Below are positions 36,143 to 47,573 of a stretch of 64,000 nt of DNA, piece after piece (within the stretch, counting starts at the first letter, position 1; every line of letters begins with the position of its first letter). The notes below the pieces were generated by a model. The model was not told the DNA's origin. It did no database searches and saw nothing but the letters and a program-made list of their open reading frames with translations. The position numbers and the translations under genes were made by a program. The DNA lies in NCBI GenBank assembly GCA_902543375.1, contig CACBYE010000002.1:109110-173109 (forward strand), written 5' to 3'. The DNA is from an uncultured Pelagibacteraceae bacterium (GTDB lineage Bacteria > Pseudomonadota > Alphaproteobacteria > Pelagibacterales > Pelagibacteraceae).

Positions 36143-38298
36143 TTTTTATCTCTTTTTTTTGTTACTTTAGTGCCAGGCATACCCATAGTTGATCTTCCTT
36201 TTGGGTAAAGTTTATTTTTAACATCGTACTGTCTTATTTTAGGATTTAATGTTATTTCTAATTCTGTGCTCTCTAATTTTCTTATCTCATCCCTTATTTT
36301 TGCAGCTTCTTCAAATTCCAGATTAGAAGCTGCTTCCTTCATTTTTTTGTCCAAAGCTTTAAGATGCTTCTTTAAATTTCCACCAACATTTGAGCCCTCA
36401 CTAATCTTGACATAATCTTTCTCATACACACTCTCTAATATATCGCTAATTTCTTTTTTGACTGACTTTGCATCAATTTTATGTTTTTTATTGTAATCTA
36501 ATTGAATTTTTCTTCTTCTATCAGTTTCTTGAATTGCTTTTTTAATACTTTTGGTTTCTTTATCAGCATACAAAATTACCTTACCCTCAACATTTCTTGC
36601 TGCTCTTCCAATTGTCTGAATCAGTGAGGTTTCTGATCTTAAAAAACCCTCTTTGTCAGCATCTAAAATACCTACCAAAGCACATTCAGGGATATCTAAA
36701 CCTTCTCTTAAAAGATTTATTCCAACGAGAACATCAAAAACTCCCATTCTTAAGTCTCTCATGATTTCTATTCTCTCTAAAGTATCTATGTCTGAGTGAA
36801 GGTATCTAACTTTAACCCCATTTTCATGAAGGTATTCTGTCAAATCCTCAGCCATCTTTTTTGTTAGAGTAGTGACTAAAACTCTATGATTATTTTCAAT
36901 TACTTTTTTGCACTCATGCATTAAATCATCTACTTGGTTTTTTGCAGGTCTTATTTCGACTGGTGGATCAATCAATCCAGTAGGCCTAATTACTTGATCA
37001 ATAAATTTTCCTTTGGTCTGTTCTAATTCCCATGGGCCAGGTGTAGCTGAGACAAAAACAGTTTGCGTTCTCATTAAATCCCATTCTTCAAATTTTAACG
37101 GTCTGTTGTCCATACACGATGGAAGTCTAAACCCATATTCAGCTAAAGTACTTTTTCTTGATCTATCACCTTTGTACATTCCATTTAATTGTGGAACCGT
37201 AACATGGCATTCGTCAACAAAAATAAGTGTATTATCTGGAAAATATTCAAAAAGAGTGGGAGGTGGTTCGCCTGGTTTTCTTCCAGATAAAAATCTTGAA
37301 TAATTTTCAATTCCAGCACAAGATCCTGTTGCTTCAATCATTTCAAGATCAAATTTCGTTCTTTCCTCTAATCTTTGCGCCTCAAGTAACTTATTTTCTG
37401 ATTTATGTTTCTTTAGAGTAGTTTCTAATTCTTTTCTTATATTAATAACTGCTTGTTCGATAGTTGGTTTAGGAGTAATATAATGGCTGTTGGCATATAC
37501 CTTAACCAGACTTAGCTCTCTTACTTGATCTCCTGTTAAAGGATCAAACTCTTCTATTTTTTCAAGCTTATCTCCAAAAAGACTTAATCTCCAAGCTCTA
37601 TCCTCTAAATGTGATGGAAAAATTTCTAAATATTCTCCTCGGGCTCTAAATGTACCTCTATAAAAATTTTGATCATTACGTTTATATTGAAGTGCTACCA
37701 AAGATTTAATTATTTGTTCTCTATTGTATTCATAATTTTTTTGAAGGGTTAGGGTCATCTTACTATACGCTTCAACTGAGCCCAAACCGTATATACATGA
37801 CACACTTGCAACAATTAATACGTCATCTCTTTCAAGAAGAGATCTTGTTGCTGAATGTCTCATTCGATCTATTTGTTCATTAATTGACGCTTCCTTTTCA
37901 ATGTAGGTATCTGATCTAGGAACGTATGCTTCTGGGGTATAATAATCATAATAGGAAACAAAATATTCCACAGCATTGTCTGGAAAAAAAGTTTTCATCT
38001 CACCATAAAGTTGGGCGGCTAGGGTTTTATTAGGGGCTAAAATTAATGCTGGTCTATTTGTGGCCTCAATAACTTTTGCCATAGTGAATGTTTTTCCAGA
38101 GCCTGTAACTCCAAGTAGAACTTGATTAAATGCCTCTTTATTAGCTCCTTTTACTAATTTTTTGATAGCTTCTGGTTGATCTCCTGCTGGTTTAAAATCT
38201 GATTTAATTTTGAATCTTTTTCCTCCTTCAAGTTTTCCACTGATTTTTGGATTTTTACTCTGAATATCTGTAATTAAATCTTGATAAGTATTTTCCAT
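36124..38298 (-). CDS. uvrB: Excinuclease ABC subunit B
   Basis: Damage-verifying helicase-like subunit of nucleotide excision repair. The 724-residue protein has Walker [14 protein letters not shown] near residue 63, the beta-hairpin [20 protein letters not shown], Walker B FVDECH, helicase motif VI region [13 protein letters not shown], and a C-terminal UVR domain ([19 protein letters not shown]) that contacts UvrC. It starts the unit uvrB-SDR-folB-uvrC-pgsA, linking both incision partners in one operon. Confidence 0.97.
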   Translation of the reverse strand: MENTYQDLITDIQSKNPKISGKLEGGKRFKIKSDFKPAGDQPEAIKKLVKGANKEAFNQVLLGVTGSGKTFTMAKVIEATNRPALILAPNKTLAAQLYGEMKTFFPDNAVEYFVSYYDYYTPEAYVPRSDTYIEKEASINEQIDRMRHSATRSLLERDDVLIVASVSCIYGLGSVEAYSKMTLTLQKNYEYNREQIIKSLVALQYKRNDQNFYRGTFRARGEYLEIFPSHLEDRAWRLSLFGDKLEKIEEFDPLTGDQVRELSLVKVYANSHYITPKPTIEQAVINIRKELETTLKKHKSENKLLEAQRLEERTKFDLEMIEATGSCAGIENYSRFLSGRKPGEPPPTLFEYFPDNTLIFVDECHVTVPQLNGMYKGDRSRKSTLAEYGFRLPSCMDNRPLKFEEWDLMRTQTVFVSATPGPWELEQTKGKFIDQVIRPTGLIDPPVEIRPAKNQVDDLMHECKKVIENNHRVLVTTLTKKMAEDLTEYLHENGVKVRYLHSDIDTLERIEIMRDLRMGVFDVLVGINLLREGLDIPECALVGILDADKEGFLRSETSLIQTIGRAARNVEGKVILYADKETKSIKKAIQETDRRRKIQLDYNKKHKIDAKSVKKEISDILESVYEKDYVKISEGSNVGGNLKKHLKALDKKMKEAASNLEFEEAAKIRDEIRKLESTELEITLNPKIRQYDVKNKLYPKGRSTMGMPGTKVTKKRDKKWKHGK

Positions 38299-38333
38299 AT
38301 ATTAAGAAAGTAGTAGAATTAAATTATATTTCA

Positions 38334-39521
38334 ATGAGCATAATATCAGACAGTTTAAAAAGAATTAAACCATCGCCAACAATCGCGGTAACCCAGAAAG
38401 CGAGAGAACTTAGAGCAGCTGGTAAAGACGTGATTGGCCTCGGTGCTGGTGAACCAGACTTTGATACACCGAATAATATTAAAAACGCTGCGATTAGAGC
38501 TATTAAAAAAGGGGACACAAAATATACTGCTGTAGATGGTACTCCAGCATTAAAAAAAGCTGTTATTGGTAAATTTAGAAGAGAAAACAAATTAAATTAT
38601 TCAGCTGATCAAATAACAGTAGGTACTGGCGGAAAACAAGTTCTCTACAATACTTTTATGGCAACATTAAATAAAGGTGATGAGGTTATAATTCCAGCAC
38701 CATTTTGGGTTTCATATCCAGATATGGTTCTTTTAGCTGGAGGAAGACCAAAAATAGTAAAATGCACAGAGAGAGAAGGTTTTAAACTTACAGCAAAAAA
38801 ACTTAAAAAAGCAATTTCTAAAAGAACTAAATGGGTCATCTTAAATTCGCCGTCAAACCCTACTGGAGCAGGATACACAAAAAAAGAAATTCAAAGTTTA
38901 GCCAAAGTTTTAACTAGAAACAAAAAAATTTATATCCTAAGTGATGATATTTATGAACACGTTAGATATGATAATTTTAATTTTTTTACAATCGCTCAAA
39001 TTTCAAAACTCAAAGATCGAACAATCACAATGAATGGTGTTAGCAAATCTTATGCGATGACAGGATGGAGAATAGGTTATGCAGCAGGGCCAAAAGATAT
39101 AATTAAAGCTATAGGTAAAATTCAATCACAATCAACTTCAAATCCTTCTTCTATTAGTCAAGCTGCTGCTGTTGAAGCATTGAATGGAAAGCAGAGTTTT
39201 ATTAAAAAAAGATCAAATGCTTTTAAGCAAAGAAGAGACTTTGTGGTTAAAAGTTTAAATAGTATAAAAGGTATCAGTTGTCTTAAACCTAATGGAGCAT
39301 TTTATGTCTTTCCAAGCTGTAAAGGTCTTTTAAATAAAAAAACAAAATTAAAAACCGATACTGACTTTGTCAAAAAATTACTTGAAAAAGAAAATGTCGC
39401 TGTGGTTCAAGGTTCAGCATTTGGGTTAGATGGATATTTTAGAATTTCTTACGCAACCTCAATGAAGAGTTTAGAAAAGGCAATGAACAGAATAAAATCT
39501 TTTTGCGAAAGTTTAGAATAG
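38334..39521 (+). CDS. aspC: Class I aminotransferase, probable aspartate aminotransferase
   Basis: PLP transaminase of 395 residues in the Igamma/AspB group common in alphaproteobacteria. Visible are LGAGEPDFDTPNNIK, the substrate-binding SPSNPTGAGYTKKE, the PLP-lysine in MNGVSKSYAMTGWRIGYA, and the C-terminal RISYATS with the carboxylate-binding Arg. Some relatives also accept prephenate, so aspartate specificity is likely but not certain. It is divergent from uvrB across 35 bp and probably ends at the hairpin at 39519. Confidence 0.87.
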   Translation: MSIISDSLKRIKPSPTIAVTQKARELRAAGKDVIGLGAGEPDFDTPNNIKNAAIRAIKKGDTKYTAVDGTPALKKAVIGKFRRENKLNYSADQITVGTGGKQVLYNTFMATLNKGDEVIIPAPFWVSYPDMVLLAGGRPKIVKCTEREGFKLTAKKLKKAISKRTKWVILNSPSNPTGAGYTKKEIQSLAKVLTRNKKIYILSDDIYEHVRYDNFNFFTIAQISKLKDRTITMNGVSKSYAMTGWRIGYAAGPKDIIKAIGKIQSQSTSNPSSISQAAAVEALNGKQSFIKKRSNAFKQRRDFVVKSLNSIKGISCLKPNGAFYVFPSCKGLLNKKTKLKTDTDFVKKLLEKENVAVVQGSAFGLDGYFRISYATSMKSLEKAMNRIKSFCESLE

Positions 39522-39548
39522 ACAATATTATTTTTTGTCTAATATTTT
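39519..39548 (+). terminator. Predicted intrinsic terminator between convergent genes
   Basis: A 7-bp stem (TAGACAA at 39519-39525 with TTGTCTA at 39535-39541) encloses a 9-nt loop and is followed by a run of T on the plus strand. It overlaps the aspC stop codon and would end aspC transcription. The stem is AT-rich, so the prediction is moderate. Confidence 0.4.
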
Positions 39549-40475
39549 TTTAGCAGGAACTGTTTTTCTTATCCAAGATTTGGGGATAGTGTCCACTCCT
39601 TTTAAAGCAGCGAAATATGCCCCAATAAAATTAACTCTTGAACAGTTACAGCCACCAGCTTTAATAGTTCTTAGAATTGCACTTTTATAATTTGTTGAAT
39701 TAATAATTGAATGAATAGAGCTATTAAAAGTTCCAGGATAGCTACATGCCATACCTAATTTTTTAACTAATAATGAGTGAGGTTTTGATTTTAATCTTTT
39801 CACTTTTTGAATGTCATTTACAATATTCTTAAAATATGAATTTTTTTTAAATTTTTTAATAAATTCATTAATAGGATCTTGGCTGCCTTTGAGCGCTAAA
39901 TCCAATAGATAAAATTTTGCTAAAGCATATTTCATGCTTATTTTTGAAACAGTTACAATAGAGATAATTTTTTTTATGTTTTTTAAATTATAACCATACA
40001 AAAAATAAGGTAGAGCAGCACAATAACCATCAGACTCGTTTACTTTTACACCACCAGTTAATTCTTTTTTAGCTCTAATATTTCTGACAGTTTCTATGAT
40101 ATTTTGATGAATCCAAGGACCTTTAATTATTCCACGCCAATCTTTAACTTTTTTATATTTTGCTCTCAGACTTAAATTTTTCCAGTAAATACTTCCTGGA
40201 CCAAAACTCTTTGTAATATTCTTTTTGAATCTTTTTTCAATATTTCTTTGATCTTCAAGCAATGTTTCAAACATAACTTGGCCAATTGCGTTATATCCTG
40301 AAACTTTTCCTGTCTTGATATTATAAAAAGGACTTTTATTTTTTTTTAAAAAAGTAAAATCTTTTTTCCCCTTAATATAACTAAGAAGTTTTTTCTGATT
40401 ATAAACCCAGTGTAATGGTCTAGCTGCAGCATCAGCTACAGTTGCTCCTAAAAAAACGTGTAAATTATTCCTCAC
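39528..40475 (-). CDS. ADP-ribosylglycohydrolase-like protein with altered metal motif
   Basis: The protein resembles the ADP-ribosylglycohydrolase/J1-crystallin fold: it starts VFLGATVADAAARPLHWVY and ends with AGGCNCSRVNFIGAYFAA followed by GVDTIPKSWIRKT. In active enzymes the late motif is usually GGDTDT; here the Asp metal ligands are replaced by Cys, Asn and Ser. It may therefore not hydrolyse ADP-ribose, and other small-molecule or structural roles are possible. I use the GTG at 40475 (315 residues), 1 nt after the trxB stop; a TTG at 40508 would add 11 residues. Only the family-level similarity is supported. Confidence 0.6.
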   Translation of the reverse strand: MRNNLHVFLGATVADAAARPLHWVYNQKKLLSYIKGKKDFTFLKKNKSPFYNIKTGKVSGYNAIGQVMFETLLEDQRNIEKRFKKNITKSFGPGSIYWKNLSLRAKYKKVKDWRGIIKGPWIHQNIIETVRNIRAKKELTGGVKVNESDGYCAALPYFLYGYNLKNIKKIISIVTVSKISMKYALAKFYLLDLALKGSQDPINEFIKKFKKNSYFKNIVNDIQKVKRLKSKPHSLLVKKLGMACSYPGTFNSSIHSIINSTNYKSAILRTIKAGGCNCSRVNFIGAYFAALKGVDTIPKSWIRKTVPAKKILDKK

Positions 40476-40476
40476 T

Positions 40477-41424
40477 TTACTTGTGTGAAAGATGTTTTTC
40501 TGCCTCAAGAGCAGCCATACATCCCATGCCTGCCGCAGTTACAGCCTGTCTAAAAGTTTTGTCTTTAACATCTCCTGCAGCGTAAACTCCTGGGACATTA
40601 GTTTCAGTCGAATCTGGTTTGGTAATTAAGTATCCCTCATTGTCCATTTTTAACTGATCTTTAAATAGAGATGTTGCTGGATCATGACCAATTGCAACAA
40701 ATAGTCCATCAACTTTAATTTCCTCTATTTTATTTGTTTTCACATTTTTTACTTTAATACCTTTCACATTCTTAGGCTCTTTATCACCTATAACGTCCTC
40801 AATGATTGTATCCCAAATAATTTCAATTTTTTTGTTTTCCATTAATTTTTTTTGGAGCATCTTTTCTGCTCTTAAGCTATCACGTCTATGAATTAGTTTT
40901 ACTTTAGAAGCAAATTTTGTGAGGAACATTGCTTCTTCTACGGCAGCATTTCCACCTCCAACTACTGCCACTTCTTTCTCTTTAAAGAAAAATCCATCAC
41001 ATGTAGCACATGCCGATACACCGAAGCCTCTAAATTCTTGTTCTGATTTAATATTTAACCATCTTGCTTGAGCACCAGTTGAAATAATAATGCTATCAGC
41101 AGTAAATTTTTGACCCGTATCACCAATAGCTTCAAAAGGTTTAGATTTTAAATTAACTGATTGAATGTGATCTTGTATCATATCTGTTCCAACAGCTTTA
41201 GCTTGTTCTTTCATTTGATCCATTAACCAAGGTCCTTGAATCACATCAGCGAACCCAGGATAGTTTTCAACATCAGTAGTTGTTGTTAATTGTCCTCCAG
41301 GCTCAGATCCATAAACTAAAATTGGATTTAGCATTGCACGTGCAGCATATACTGCAGCAGTATATCCAGCTGGACCGGATCCAATTATTAACACTTTTGT
41401 GTGTTTAGTTGGATTTTGACTCAT
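40477..41424 (-). CDS. trxB: Thioredoxin-disulfide reductase
   Basis: FAD/NADPH enzyme that keeps thioredoxin reduced. The 315-residue protein has the FAD motif IIGSGPAGYTAAVYAARA, the redox-active pair in CATCDGFFF near residue 142, the NADPH motif VVGGGNAAVEEAMFL, and GVYAAGDVKDKTFRQAV near the end. It is divergent from the ELM1-like gene across only 21 bp, and followed by the ADP-ribosylglycohydrolase-like gene. Confidence 0.96.
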   Translation of the reverse strand: MSQNPTKHTKVLIIGSGPAGYTAAVYAARAMLNPILVYGSEPGGQLTTTTDVENYPGFADVIQGPWLMDQMKEQAKAVGTDMIQDHIQSVNLKSKPFEAIGDTGQKFTADSIIISTGAQARWLNIKSEQEFRGFGVSACATCDGFFFKEKEVAVVGGGNAAVEEAMFLTKFASKVKLIHRRDSLRAEKMLQKKLMENKKIEIIWDTIIEDVIGDKEPKNVKGIKVKNVKTNKIEEIKVDGLFVAIGHDPATSLFKDQLKMDNEGYLITKPDSTETNVPGVYAAGDVKDKTFRQAVTAAGMGCMAALEAEKHLSHK

Positions 41425-41445
41425 ATGAAAGCTATATAGTAATTA

Positions 41446-42390
41446 ATGAACAAATTAAAAGGTATATTATTGACTCAAGGTATGCATGGAATGATCAGCC
41501 AAGTAGAGGGATTAGCAAAAGCCTTAGAGATTGATTTTACACACCACACAGTTGAACTAAATAATTTTTGGAAAATAATTCCTCCCAAACTTACTCCAAT
41601 CTCACAAAGTGTTTATAAAAAAATTAAACAATCTGATTTTGATCTAATTATTTCTTGTGGACGTAAAAGCGTTATCCCTGCAATCCATTTAAAAAATAAT
41701 TCAAAAAAAAAAGTGATTAATATTCATGTACAGGACCCAAAAGTAAACTTTAATCATTTTGATTTTATTGTTGCTCCTGAGCATGATTCCTTAAAAGGTA
41801 AAAATGTAATTAACACAAAAGGTGCGATTCATTATCTTACAGATGCAGAAATTACTAAAAATAAAGATTATTTAAATTCATTTATAAAAAAAGATCATAG
41901 AAAAATTTGTTCATTAATCTTGGGTGGTCCTACTAAGTATTATAATTATTCTTTAGAAAATATGGAAAATATTTTTTTTATTTTAAATAATTTATTGAAA
42001 AAAAACAATTTTCAGCTTGTCGTAATTCCATCTATGAGAACTCCAAAAAATACAATTGAACATGCCAAAAAATATTTTGGAAAAAATCATACTATTATAG
42101 ATAACGTTGATAAAAAGGCTTATTTATCTGCTCTATCAATATCAAGTAGAGTTGTTGTTACTTGTGACTCGAGCTCAATGATTTCAGAGGCTGCATTAAC
42201 TGGAAAACCTATTTATGTAGCAAATATTTTACCAAGAAAAAACGATAAAAGATTTCAAAAATTTAGAAACTTGTTCAGTGAGTTGAATATAATTAGAAAT
42301 TTAGGAGAAGATGAGGAAAATTGGAACTATCAAAAACTAGATGAAACGAATAGAGTGGCAAAAATAATAAAACATAAAATAAATCTATGA
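41446..42390 (+). CDS. ELM1-like (DUF1022) family protein, GT-B-like
   Basis: The 314-residue protein looks like the bacterial relatives of plant ELM1, with a glycosyltransferase-B-like double Rossmann fold. Features are TQGMHGMISQVEGLAKAL at the N-terminus, SCGRKSVIPAIHL, INIHVQDPKVNFNHFDFIVAPEHD around residues 96-120, GGPTKYY mid-protein, and TCDSSSMISEAALTGKPIY, a typical nucleotide-sugar-binding tail. Function in bacteria is not settled; some occur in cell-envelope contexts. It overlaps the following oxygenase gene by 4 nt. Confidence 0.75.
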   Translation: MNKLKGILLTQGMHGMISQVEGLAKALEIDFTHHTVELNNFWKIIPPKLTPISQSVYKKIKQSDFDLIISCGRKSVIPAIHLKNNSKKKVINIHVQDPKVNFNHFDFIVAPEHDSLKGKNVINTKGAIHYLTDAEITKNKDYLNSFIKKDHRKICSLILGGPTKYYNYSLENMENIFFILNNLLKKNNFQLVVIPSMRTPKNTIEHAKKYFGKNHTIIDNVDKKAYLSALSISSRVVVTCDSSSMISEAALTGKPIYVANILPRKNDKRFQKFRNLFSELNIIRNLGEDEENWNYQKLDETNRVAKIIKHKINL

Positions 42391-43055
42391 CGACCTTTTT
42401 AAATTCAATTCTAAATCAATCTAAAAAGCATGAACTTCCTTTCACTCACTATGAATACCATAATGCGCTCACACAGGAGGCAATTGAAGAAATTGTAAAA
42501 GCAGATATTCCTGATGTTAGCAAACATAATCTTAATTATGATGGTACAAGAGCGATAGACGGTGGCGCTGCAGAGTTTAGAGAAGGTGACACTTCAGGTG
42601 GTAAGGCTATTAAATTTAGATGTTTTGTAACAAAAGAAAACTCTAAACTATTTCCACATTTAGTAAAATTTATTAATGAATTACAGTCTAAAGGAGTTTA
42701 TGAAAAAATTTCAAAAATGATAAATAAAGATTTATCAAATTCATATGTTCGATTAGAAGTTATTTGCGACAGAGAAGGTTTTTGGCTTAAGCCTCATTGT
42801 GATATTAAAGAAAAACTAATGTCAGGATTAATCTTTGTTAATAATACTAATGAGTCTGAAAACTTGGGCACAGATTTTTATAATGAGAAATTAGAGAAAG
42901 TAAAAACTGTTCCTTATAAACATAATTATGGATACCTATTTACAAGCGGACCAAATACTTGGCACGGTATGGAAAAGAAAAAAATAGTTAATGAAAGAAG
43001 ATGTATTCAAGTAAATTATGTAACTTTCGAAACTGACTGGAAAGTAAATATCTAA
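42387..43055 (+). CDS. 2-oxoglutarate/Fe(II)-dependent oxygenase-like protein
   Basis: A 222-residue cupin-fold protein. The iron triad is visible: His and Asp in [17 protein letters not shown], the second His in [11 protein letters not shown]. The Arg that grips 2-oxoglutarate follows in [16 protein letters not shown] and GYLFTSGP are the usual intervening strands. Its start overlaps the ELM1-like stop by 4 nt, so the two are probably co-translated. Substrate is unknown; such proteins sometimes occur next to envelope-sugar or peptide-modifying enzymes. Confidence 0.75.
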   Translation: MTTFLNSILNQSKKHELPFTHYEYHNALTQEAIEEIVKADIPDVSKHNLNYDGTRAIDGGAAEFREGDTSGGKAIKFRCFVTKENSKLFPHLVKFINELQSKGVYEKISKMINKDLSNSYVRLEVICDREGFWLKPHCDIKEKLMSGLIFVNNTNESENLGTDFYNEKLEKVKTVPYKHNYGYLFTSGPNTWHGMEKKKIVNERRCIQVNYVTFETDWKVNI

Positions 43056-46000
43056 ATATCCTGAAGAGAGGTAACTTCTAACTTCTTAGTTTTAAGAGAC
43101 TTGATAGCTTGTAAACATGCTAAAGCAGTCGACATGTTAGTACAATATGGGACTTTATTTTTTAATGTACCTCTTCTAAGAGCAATTGCATCGTTTAATC
43201 TGTGTTCACTATTTCCTCCTCCCGTGTTAATAACTAAAGCAATTTTCTTAGAATCTAGGACATCAACTATGTGAGGAGACCCACTGCTGACTTTGTTAAT
43301 AATCTTACATCTCATCCCATGATTTCTGATATATTCTGCAGTTCCTCTAGTAGCACATAAAGTAAAATTTAACTTTATTAATTCTTTTGCTAAATCAATT
43401 CCTTCATCTTTATGAGAATTTTTTAGAGAGATAAAAGCAAGACCATTTTTAGGCAAAGAGTTTGCAGAAGCTATTTGACTTTTAGCAAATGCCATTCCAA
43501 AGTTTTTATCAAATCCCATTACCTCTCCCGTCGACTTCATTTCAGGACCTAAAAGTAAATCACTATTAGGGAATTTATTGAAAGGGAATACTGCTTCCTT
43601 TACGGCAAACATTCCTTTTGATCTATCTTTTAGATTGAATTTAGACAGTTTTTCTCCAGCCATTACTCTTGAAGCAACTTTAGCAAGAGGGAGCCCTTTG
43701 GCTTTTGAAACAAATGGCACAGTTCTGCTAGCTCGAGGATTTACCTCGATCACATAAATTTTATCTTTTTTAATAGCAAACTGAACATTCATAAACCCTT
43801 TAACTTTAAGCGCTAGAGCTAATTTCTTAGTTTGATTTTCAATTTCTTTTATCAAAAAAGGTTTAATTGATATTGGAGGCAAACTACAAGCAGAGTCGCC
43901 CGAATGAATTCCAGCTTCTTCAATATGTTGCATAATACCAGCAACATGTACTTCTTTTCCATCAGATATTGCATCTACATCTACCTCCATAGCATGATCA
44001 ATAAACTTATCTATTAAAATTGGGTTATATTCTGCAGCTTTAAACGCCTCTTGAACAAAATTTTTAAGTTGACTTTTTTCATGAACAATTTCCATTGCTC
44101 TTCCACCTAATACATAGGAAGGTCTAACCATTAAAGGTAAACCAATTTTCTCTGCTATTTGGATGGCTTGTTTGAAAGTTTTTGCAATCCCACTCTCTGC
44201 TTGTTTAAGTTTTAATTTATTTAGAAGATTTCTAAATCGATCTCTGTCCTCTGCTAAATCAATTGAAGTATATTGTGTTCCTAATATTGGTAATTTATTG
44301 TCATATAAAAATTTGGCTAGTTTAATTGGAGTTTGACCTCCAAATTGTGCAATAATACCTAATAACTTTCCTTTTTCTTGCTCTCTTTTGATTATATTAA
44401 AAACATATTCTTCTTTTAAAGGCTCAAAATATAACCTGTCGCTTGTATCATAATCAGTTGAAACTGTTTCAGGATTACAATTAACCATAATTGTCTCAAA
44501 ACCTGCATCCTTTAAAGAAAAACTTGCCTGACAACAACAATAGTCAAATTCAATACCTTGTCCTATTCTATTTGGTCCTCCTCCTAATATTATAATCTTT
44601 TTCTTTGCTGATGGATCTGCTTCACACTCTGAACTTATTGAAAAATTTCTTTGATAAGTTGAATACATATAAGGTGTAAAGGATTTAAATTCAGCCGCAC
44701 AGGTATCAATTTTTTTGAATACAGGTAAAATTTTAAGAGCAGTTCTTTTCTGTCTTATTATCTCTTCAGAGATACCAGTTAGCTCAGCTAATTTTTTATC
44801 AGAAAAACCAATTGATTTAATCTCATTAAATTCATTAAAATTTTTTGGTAAACCTTTGTTCTTTATCTTAATCTCACTATCTATTATTTCCTTTATTTGA
44901 TCTAGAAACCACGGATCAATTTTAGATAATGAAAATATTTTTTTTAAATTAACTTTCTTTCTAATTGCCTCAGCAACTAATAGTATTTTATTTGGTATGT
45001 TTTCCTTAAGTTTTGTCTCAATCTGTTTTTTATTTAAGTCAAATATTCTATCCAATCCCGATAAACCAGTTTCTAATGAAACCAAAGCTTTTTGAAGAGA
45101 TTCTTTAAAATTTCTGCCAATTGCCATTGCCTCTCCCACAGACTTCATTGATGTACCCAAAGTTGCTGGAGAGGTTGAAAATTTTTCAAAAGTAAATCTT
45201 GGAATTTTTGTAACTACATAATCTATACTTGGTTCAAATGATGCTGGAGTAACTTTAGTAATTTCATTTTTTAATTCATCCAATGTGTAGCCAACCGCAA
45301 GTTTAGCAGCAACTTTTGCAATCGGAAATCCAGTCGCTTTTGATGCTAGAGCTGATGATCTTGATACTCTTGGGTTCATTTCAATTATAACCATTCGTCC
45401 ATTTTTTGGATTAATCGCAAATTGAACATTTGAACCACCTGTTTCAACTCCAATTTTTCTTAAACATGCAATTGAGGCATTTCGCATTACTTGGTATTCT
45501 TTATCAGTTAATGTAAGAGCGGGGGCGACTGTCACTGAATCTCCAGTATGTATTCCCATTGGATCAACATTTTCTATTGAACAGATAATTATACAATTAT
45601 CTTTTTTATCCCTTACAACCTCCATTTCAAATTCTTTCCAACCCTCTAAACACTCCTCTACAAGAACCTGACTTACAGGAGACTCGTGTAAACCATTTTT
45701 GATAATTTTTAAGTAGTCCTTTTTATTTTTTGCTATTCCTCCACCCAAACCTCCAAGTGTAAAAGCTGGTCGAATAATCGCTGGTAAACCGATTTTCCTC
45801 AAAACTTTTGATGATTGATTAATATTATTTACAATTTCAGATTTGGGTAGATCTAAACCAATATTAATCATATTTTTTCTAAATTTTTTTCTGTCTTCTG
45901 CGTTAGCAATAGCTTTTGAGTTTGCCCCAATTAATTCAATTTTATATTTTTTTAAGACACCTTTTTTCTCTGCTTCCATTGCAAGGTTAAGTGCAGTTTG

Positions 46001-46276
46001 CCCACCCATTGTTGGTAGAATTGCATCAGGTTTTTCTTTTTTGAGAATTTTTTCTAAAACTTCTAAACAAATTGGTTCAATATAAGTTTTATCAGCAACA
46101 TCAGGATCTGTCATAATTGTTGCTGGATTTGAATTTATTAAAACAACTTTATAACCCTCATCTTTTAATGCCTTGCAAGCTTGAGTTCCTGAATAATCAA
46201 ATTCACAAGCTTGGCCTATGATAATTGGTCCAGCACCTACAACTAATATTTTTTTAAGATCTTTTCTTTTTGGCAT
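43052..46276 (-). CDS. carB: Carbamoyl-phosphate synthase large subunit
   Basis: Makes carbamoyl phosphate for arginine and pyrimidine synthesis. The 1074-residue protein has two homologous ATP-grasp halves ([20 protein letters not shown] near the start and [20 protein letters not shown] near residue 560). Metal-binding [18 protein letters not shown] and [18 protein letters not shown] follow in each half, and the C-terminal allosteric MGS-like domain contains [10 protein letters not shown]. It overlaps the carA end by 23 nt and ends convergently with the oxygenase gene. Confidence 0.97.
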   Translation of the reverse strand: MPKRKDLKKILVVGAGPIIIGQACEFDYSGTQACKALKDEGYKVVLINSNPATIMTDPDVADKTYIEPICLEVLEKILKKEKPDAILPTMGGQTALNLAMEAEKKGVLKKYKIELIGANSKAIANAEDRKKFRKNMINIGLDLPKSEIVNNINQSSKVLRKIGLPAIIRPAFTLGGLGGGIAKNKKDYLKIIKNGLHESPVSQVLVEECLEGWKEFEMEVVRDKKDNCIIICSIENVDPMGIHTGDSVTVAPALTLTDKEYQVMRNASIACLRKIGVETGGSNVQFAINPKNGRMVIIEMNPRVSRSSALASKATGFPIAKVAAKLAVGYTLDELKNEITKVTPASFEPSIDYVVTKIPRFTFEKFSTSPATLGTSMKSVGEAMAIGRNFKESLQKALVSLETGLSGLDRIFDLNKKQIETKLKENIPNKILLVAEAIRKKVNLKKIFSLSKIDPWFLDQIKEIIDSEIKIKNKGLPKNFNEFNEIKSIGFSDKKLAELTGISEEIIRQKRTALKILPVFKKIDTCAAEFKSFTPYMYSTYQRNFSISSECEADPSAKKKIIILGGGPNRIGQGIEFDYCCCQASFSLKDAGFETIMVNCNPETVSTDYDTSDRLYFEPLKEEYVFNIIKREQEKGKLLGIIAQFGGQTPIKLAKFLYDNKLPILGTQYTSIDLAEDRDRFRNLLNKLKLKQAESGIAKTFKQAIQIAEKIGLPLMVRPSYVLGGRAMEIVHEKSQLKNFVQEAFKAAEYNPILIDKFIDHAMEVDVDAISDGKEVHVAGIMQHIEEAGIHSGDSACSLPPISIKPFLIKEIENQTKKLALALKVKGFMNVQFAIKKDKIYVIEVNPRASRTVPFVSKAKGLPLAKVASRVMAGEKLSKFNLKDRSKGMFAVKEAVFPFNKFPNSDLLLGPEMKSTGEVMGFDKNFGMAFAKSQIASANSLPKNGLAFISLKNSHKDEGIDLAKELIKLNFTLCATRGTAEYIRNHGMRCKIINKVSSGSPHIVDVLDSKKIALVINTGGGNSEHRLNDAIALRRGTLKNKVPYCTNMSTALACLQAIKSLKTKKLEVTSLQDI

Positions 46277-47447
46277 TTTTTTTCATGTTGTTGATAAATT
46301 CTTGAAATAAATACACACTATCTTGTGGACCTGGGTTTGACTCAGGATGATATTGAACTGAGAACACAGGTTTATCCCTTAATTTTATTCCCTCAATGCT
46401 GTTGTCGAATAAAGATTTATGTGTAATCTGAATTTTTTTTGGTAAATTTTCTTTGACAACTTCAAAGCCGTGATTTTGACTAGTAATTTCTACGTTGTCA
46501 TTAATTAAATTTTTAACAGGATGGTTTGCACCTCTATGTCCTAATTTCATTTTCTTTGTTTTACCACCTAATGCTAGAGCTAGAATTTGATGACCAAGAC
46601 AAATACCAAATATAGGCATTTTATTTTGAATAAGACTTTGAATTATTTGTATTGCATATTTTCCGGTTGCTGCAGGATCTCCAGGTCCATTAGACAAAAA
46701 GACACCATTAGGTTTAAGAGCTAAAATATTTTCAGCAGAAGTCTTACATGAAACCACAGTAACTTTACATTTAAAATCAGAAAAATATCTTAAAATATTT
46801 TTTTTAATTCCATAATCTATAGCAACGACATGAAATGAGTTTTGATTATTCTTTCTATAACCATATTCTTTTCTCCAGGTTTTAAGTCCTTTCCAAGTAT
46901 AATTTTTTTGTGTTGTTACTTTTTCTGCTAGATCTAAATTTTTTAAACCACTCCATTTATTTGTAGCGTTTGTAAGCTTACTAATATTAAACTTACTTTT
47001 TTTTGAGTAAGCTATGGTTCCCTTTGGAGCACCTTTATCTCTAATGAAATTTGTTAAACTTCTTGTATCAAGTCCAGTAATTCCAACTATTTTATTCTTT
47101 TTTAACCAAGCATCTAAATGTTGAAAAGATCTATAGTTTGACGGTGAGGTTATCTCAGAATTAAAAATAACTCCCTTTGTCCATATTTTATCTGATTCAA
47201 AATCTTCTTTATTGGTTCCCACATTTCCAATGTGAGGGAAGGTAAAATTTATAATTTGTCCCGCATAAGATGGATCAGAAATTATTTCTTGGTATCCTGT
47301 CAGTGAAGTATTAAAACACACCTCTCCTGTAGCCTCTCCTTGAAAGCCAATACCAATACCTCTAAAAATCCTTTTGTTTTCAAGAACTAAAATACCTGTA
47401 CTAATATGTGAGTTTTTTGAGTTTGATTTTTTTGCTTTTTTGATCAA
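46254..47447 (-). CDS. carA: Carbamoyl-phosphate synthase small subunit
   Basis: Glutaminase subunit that feeds ammonia to CarB. The N-terminal domain has [21 protein letters not shown] in two parts and the [11 protein letters not shown] motif. The C-terminal amidotransferase has nucleophile Cys in [17 protein letters not shown] and the His-Glu pair in [11 protein letters not shown]. The 397-residue frame begins with TTG at 47447, directly after an in-frame stop, so TTG is the most likely start. The 126-bp gap to the divergent yqeY-like gene should hold the promoter. Confidence 0.96.
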   Translation of the reverse strand: MIKKAKKSNSKNSHISTGILVLENKRIFRGIGIGFQGEATGEVCFNTSLTGYQEIISDPSYAGQIINFTFPHIGNVGTNKEDFESDKIWTKGVIFNSEITSPSNYRSFQHLDAWLKKNKIVGITGLDTRSLTNFIRDKGAPKGTIAYSKKSKFNISKLTNATNKWSGLKNLDLAEKVTTQKNYTWKGLKTWRKEYGYRKNNQNSFHVVAIDYGIKKNILRYFSDFKCKVTVVSCKTSAENILALKPNGVFLSNGPGDPAATGKYAIQIIQSLIQNKMPIFGICLGHQILALALGGKTKKMKLGHRGANHPVKNLINDNVEITSQNHGFEVVKENLPKKIQITHKSLFDNSIEGIKLRDKPVFSVQYHPESNPGPQDSVYLFQEFINNMKKNAKKKRS

Positions 47448-47573
47448 TTACAACTCATAAGTTAAAGGTTAATACAATAATTGATTTATTATCGCAACAG
47501 AGATGTATTATAAATTTGTAAAAAAACAATTTTTCTTTTGAAGAATTTCCTCTTTAAAGTAGATTAAAAAATT
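47448..47573. promoter_or_regulatory. Divergent intergenic region between carA and yqeY-dnaG-rpoD
   Basis: This 126-bp AT-rich gap must carry promoters for the carAB unit and for the yqeY-dnaG-rpoD unit. I found no convincing paired -35/-10, riboswitch-like structure or arginine/pyrimidine operator. It includes a long T/A-rich stretch around 47520-47540. Confidence 0.3.

Noticed and set aside
47448..47573. Riboswitch or attenuator before carA or before yqeY
   Set aside because: The gap is AT-rich without a stable stem set, leader peptide or known riboswitch core that I could recognise.
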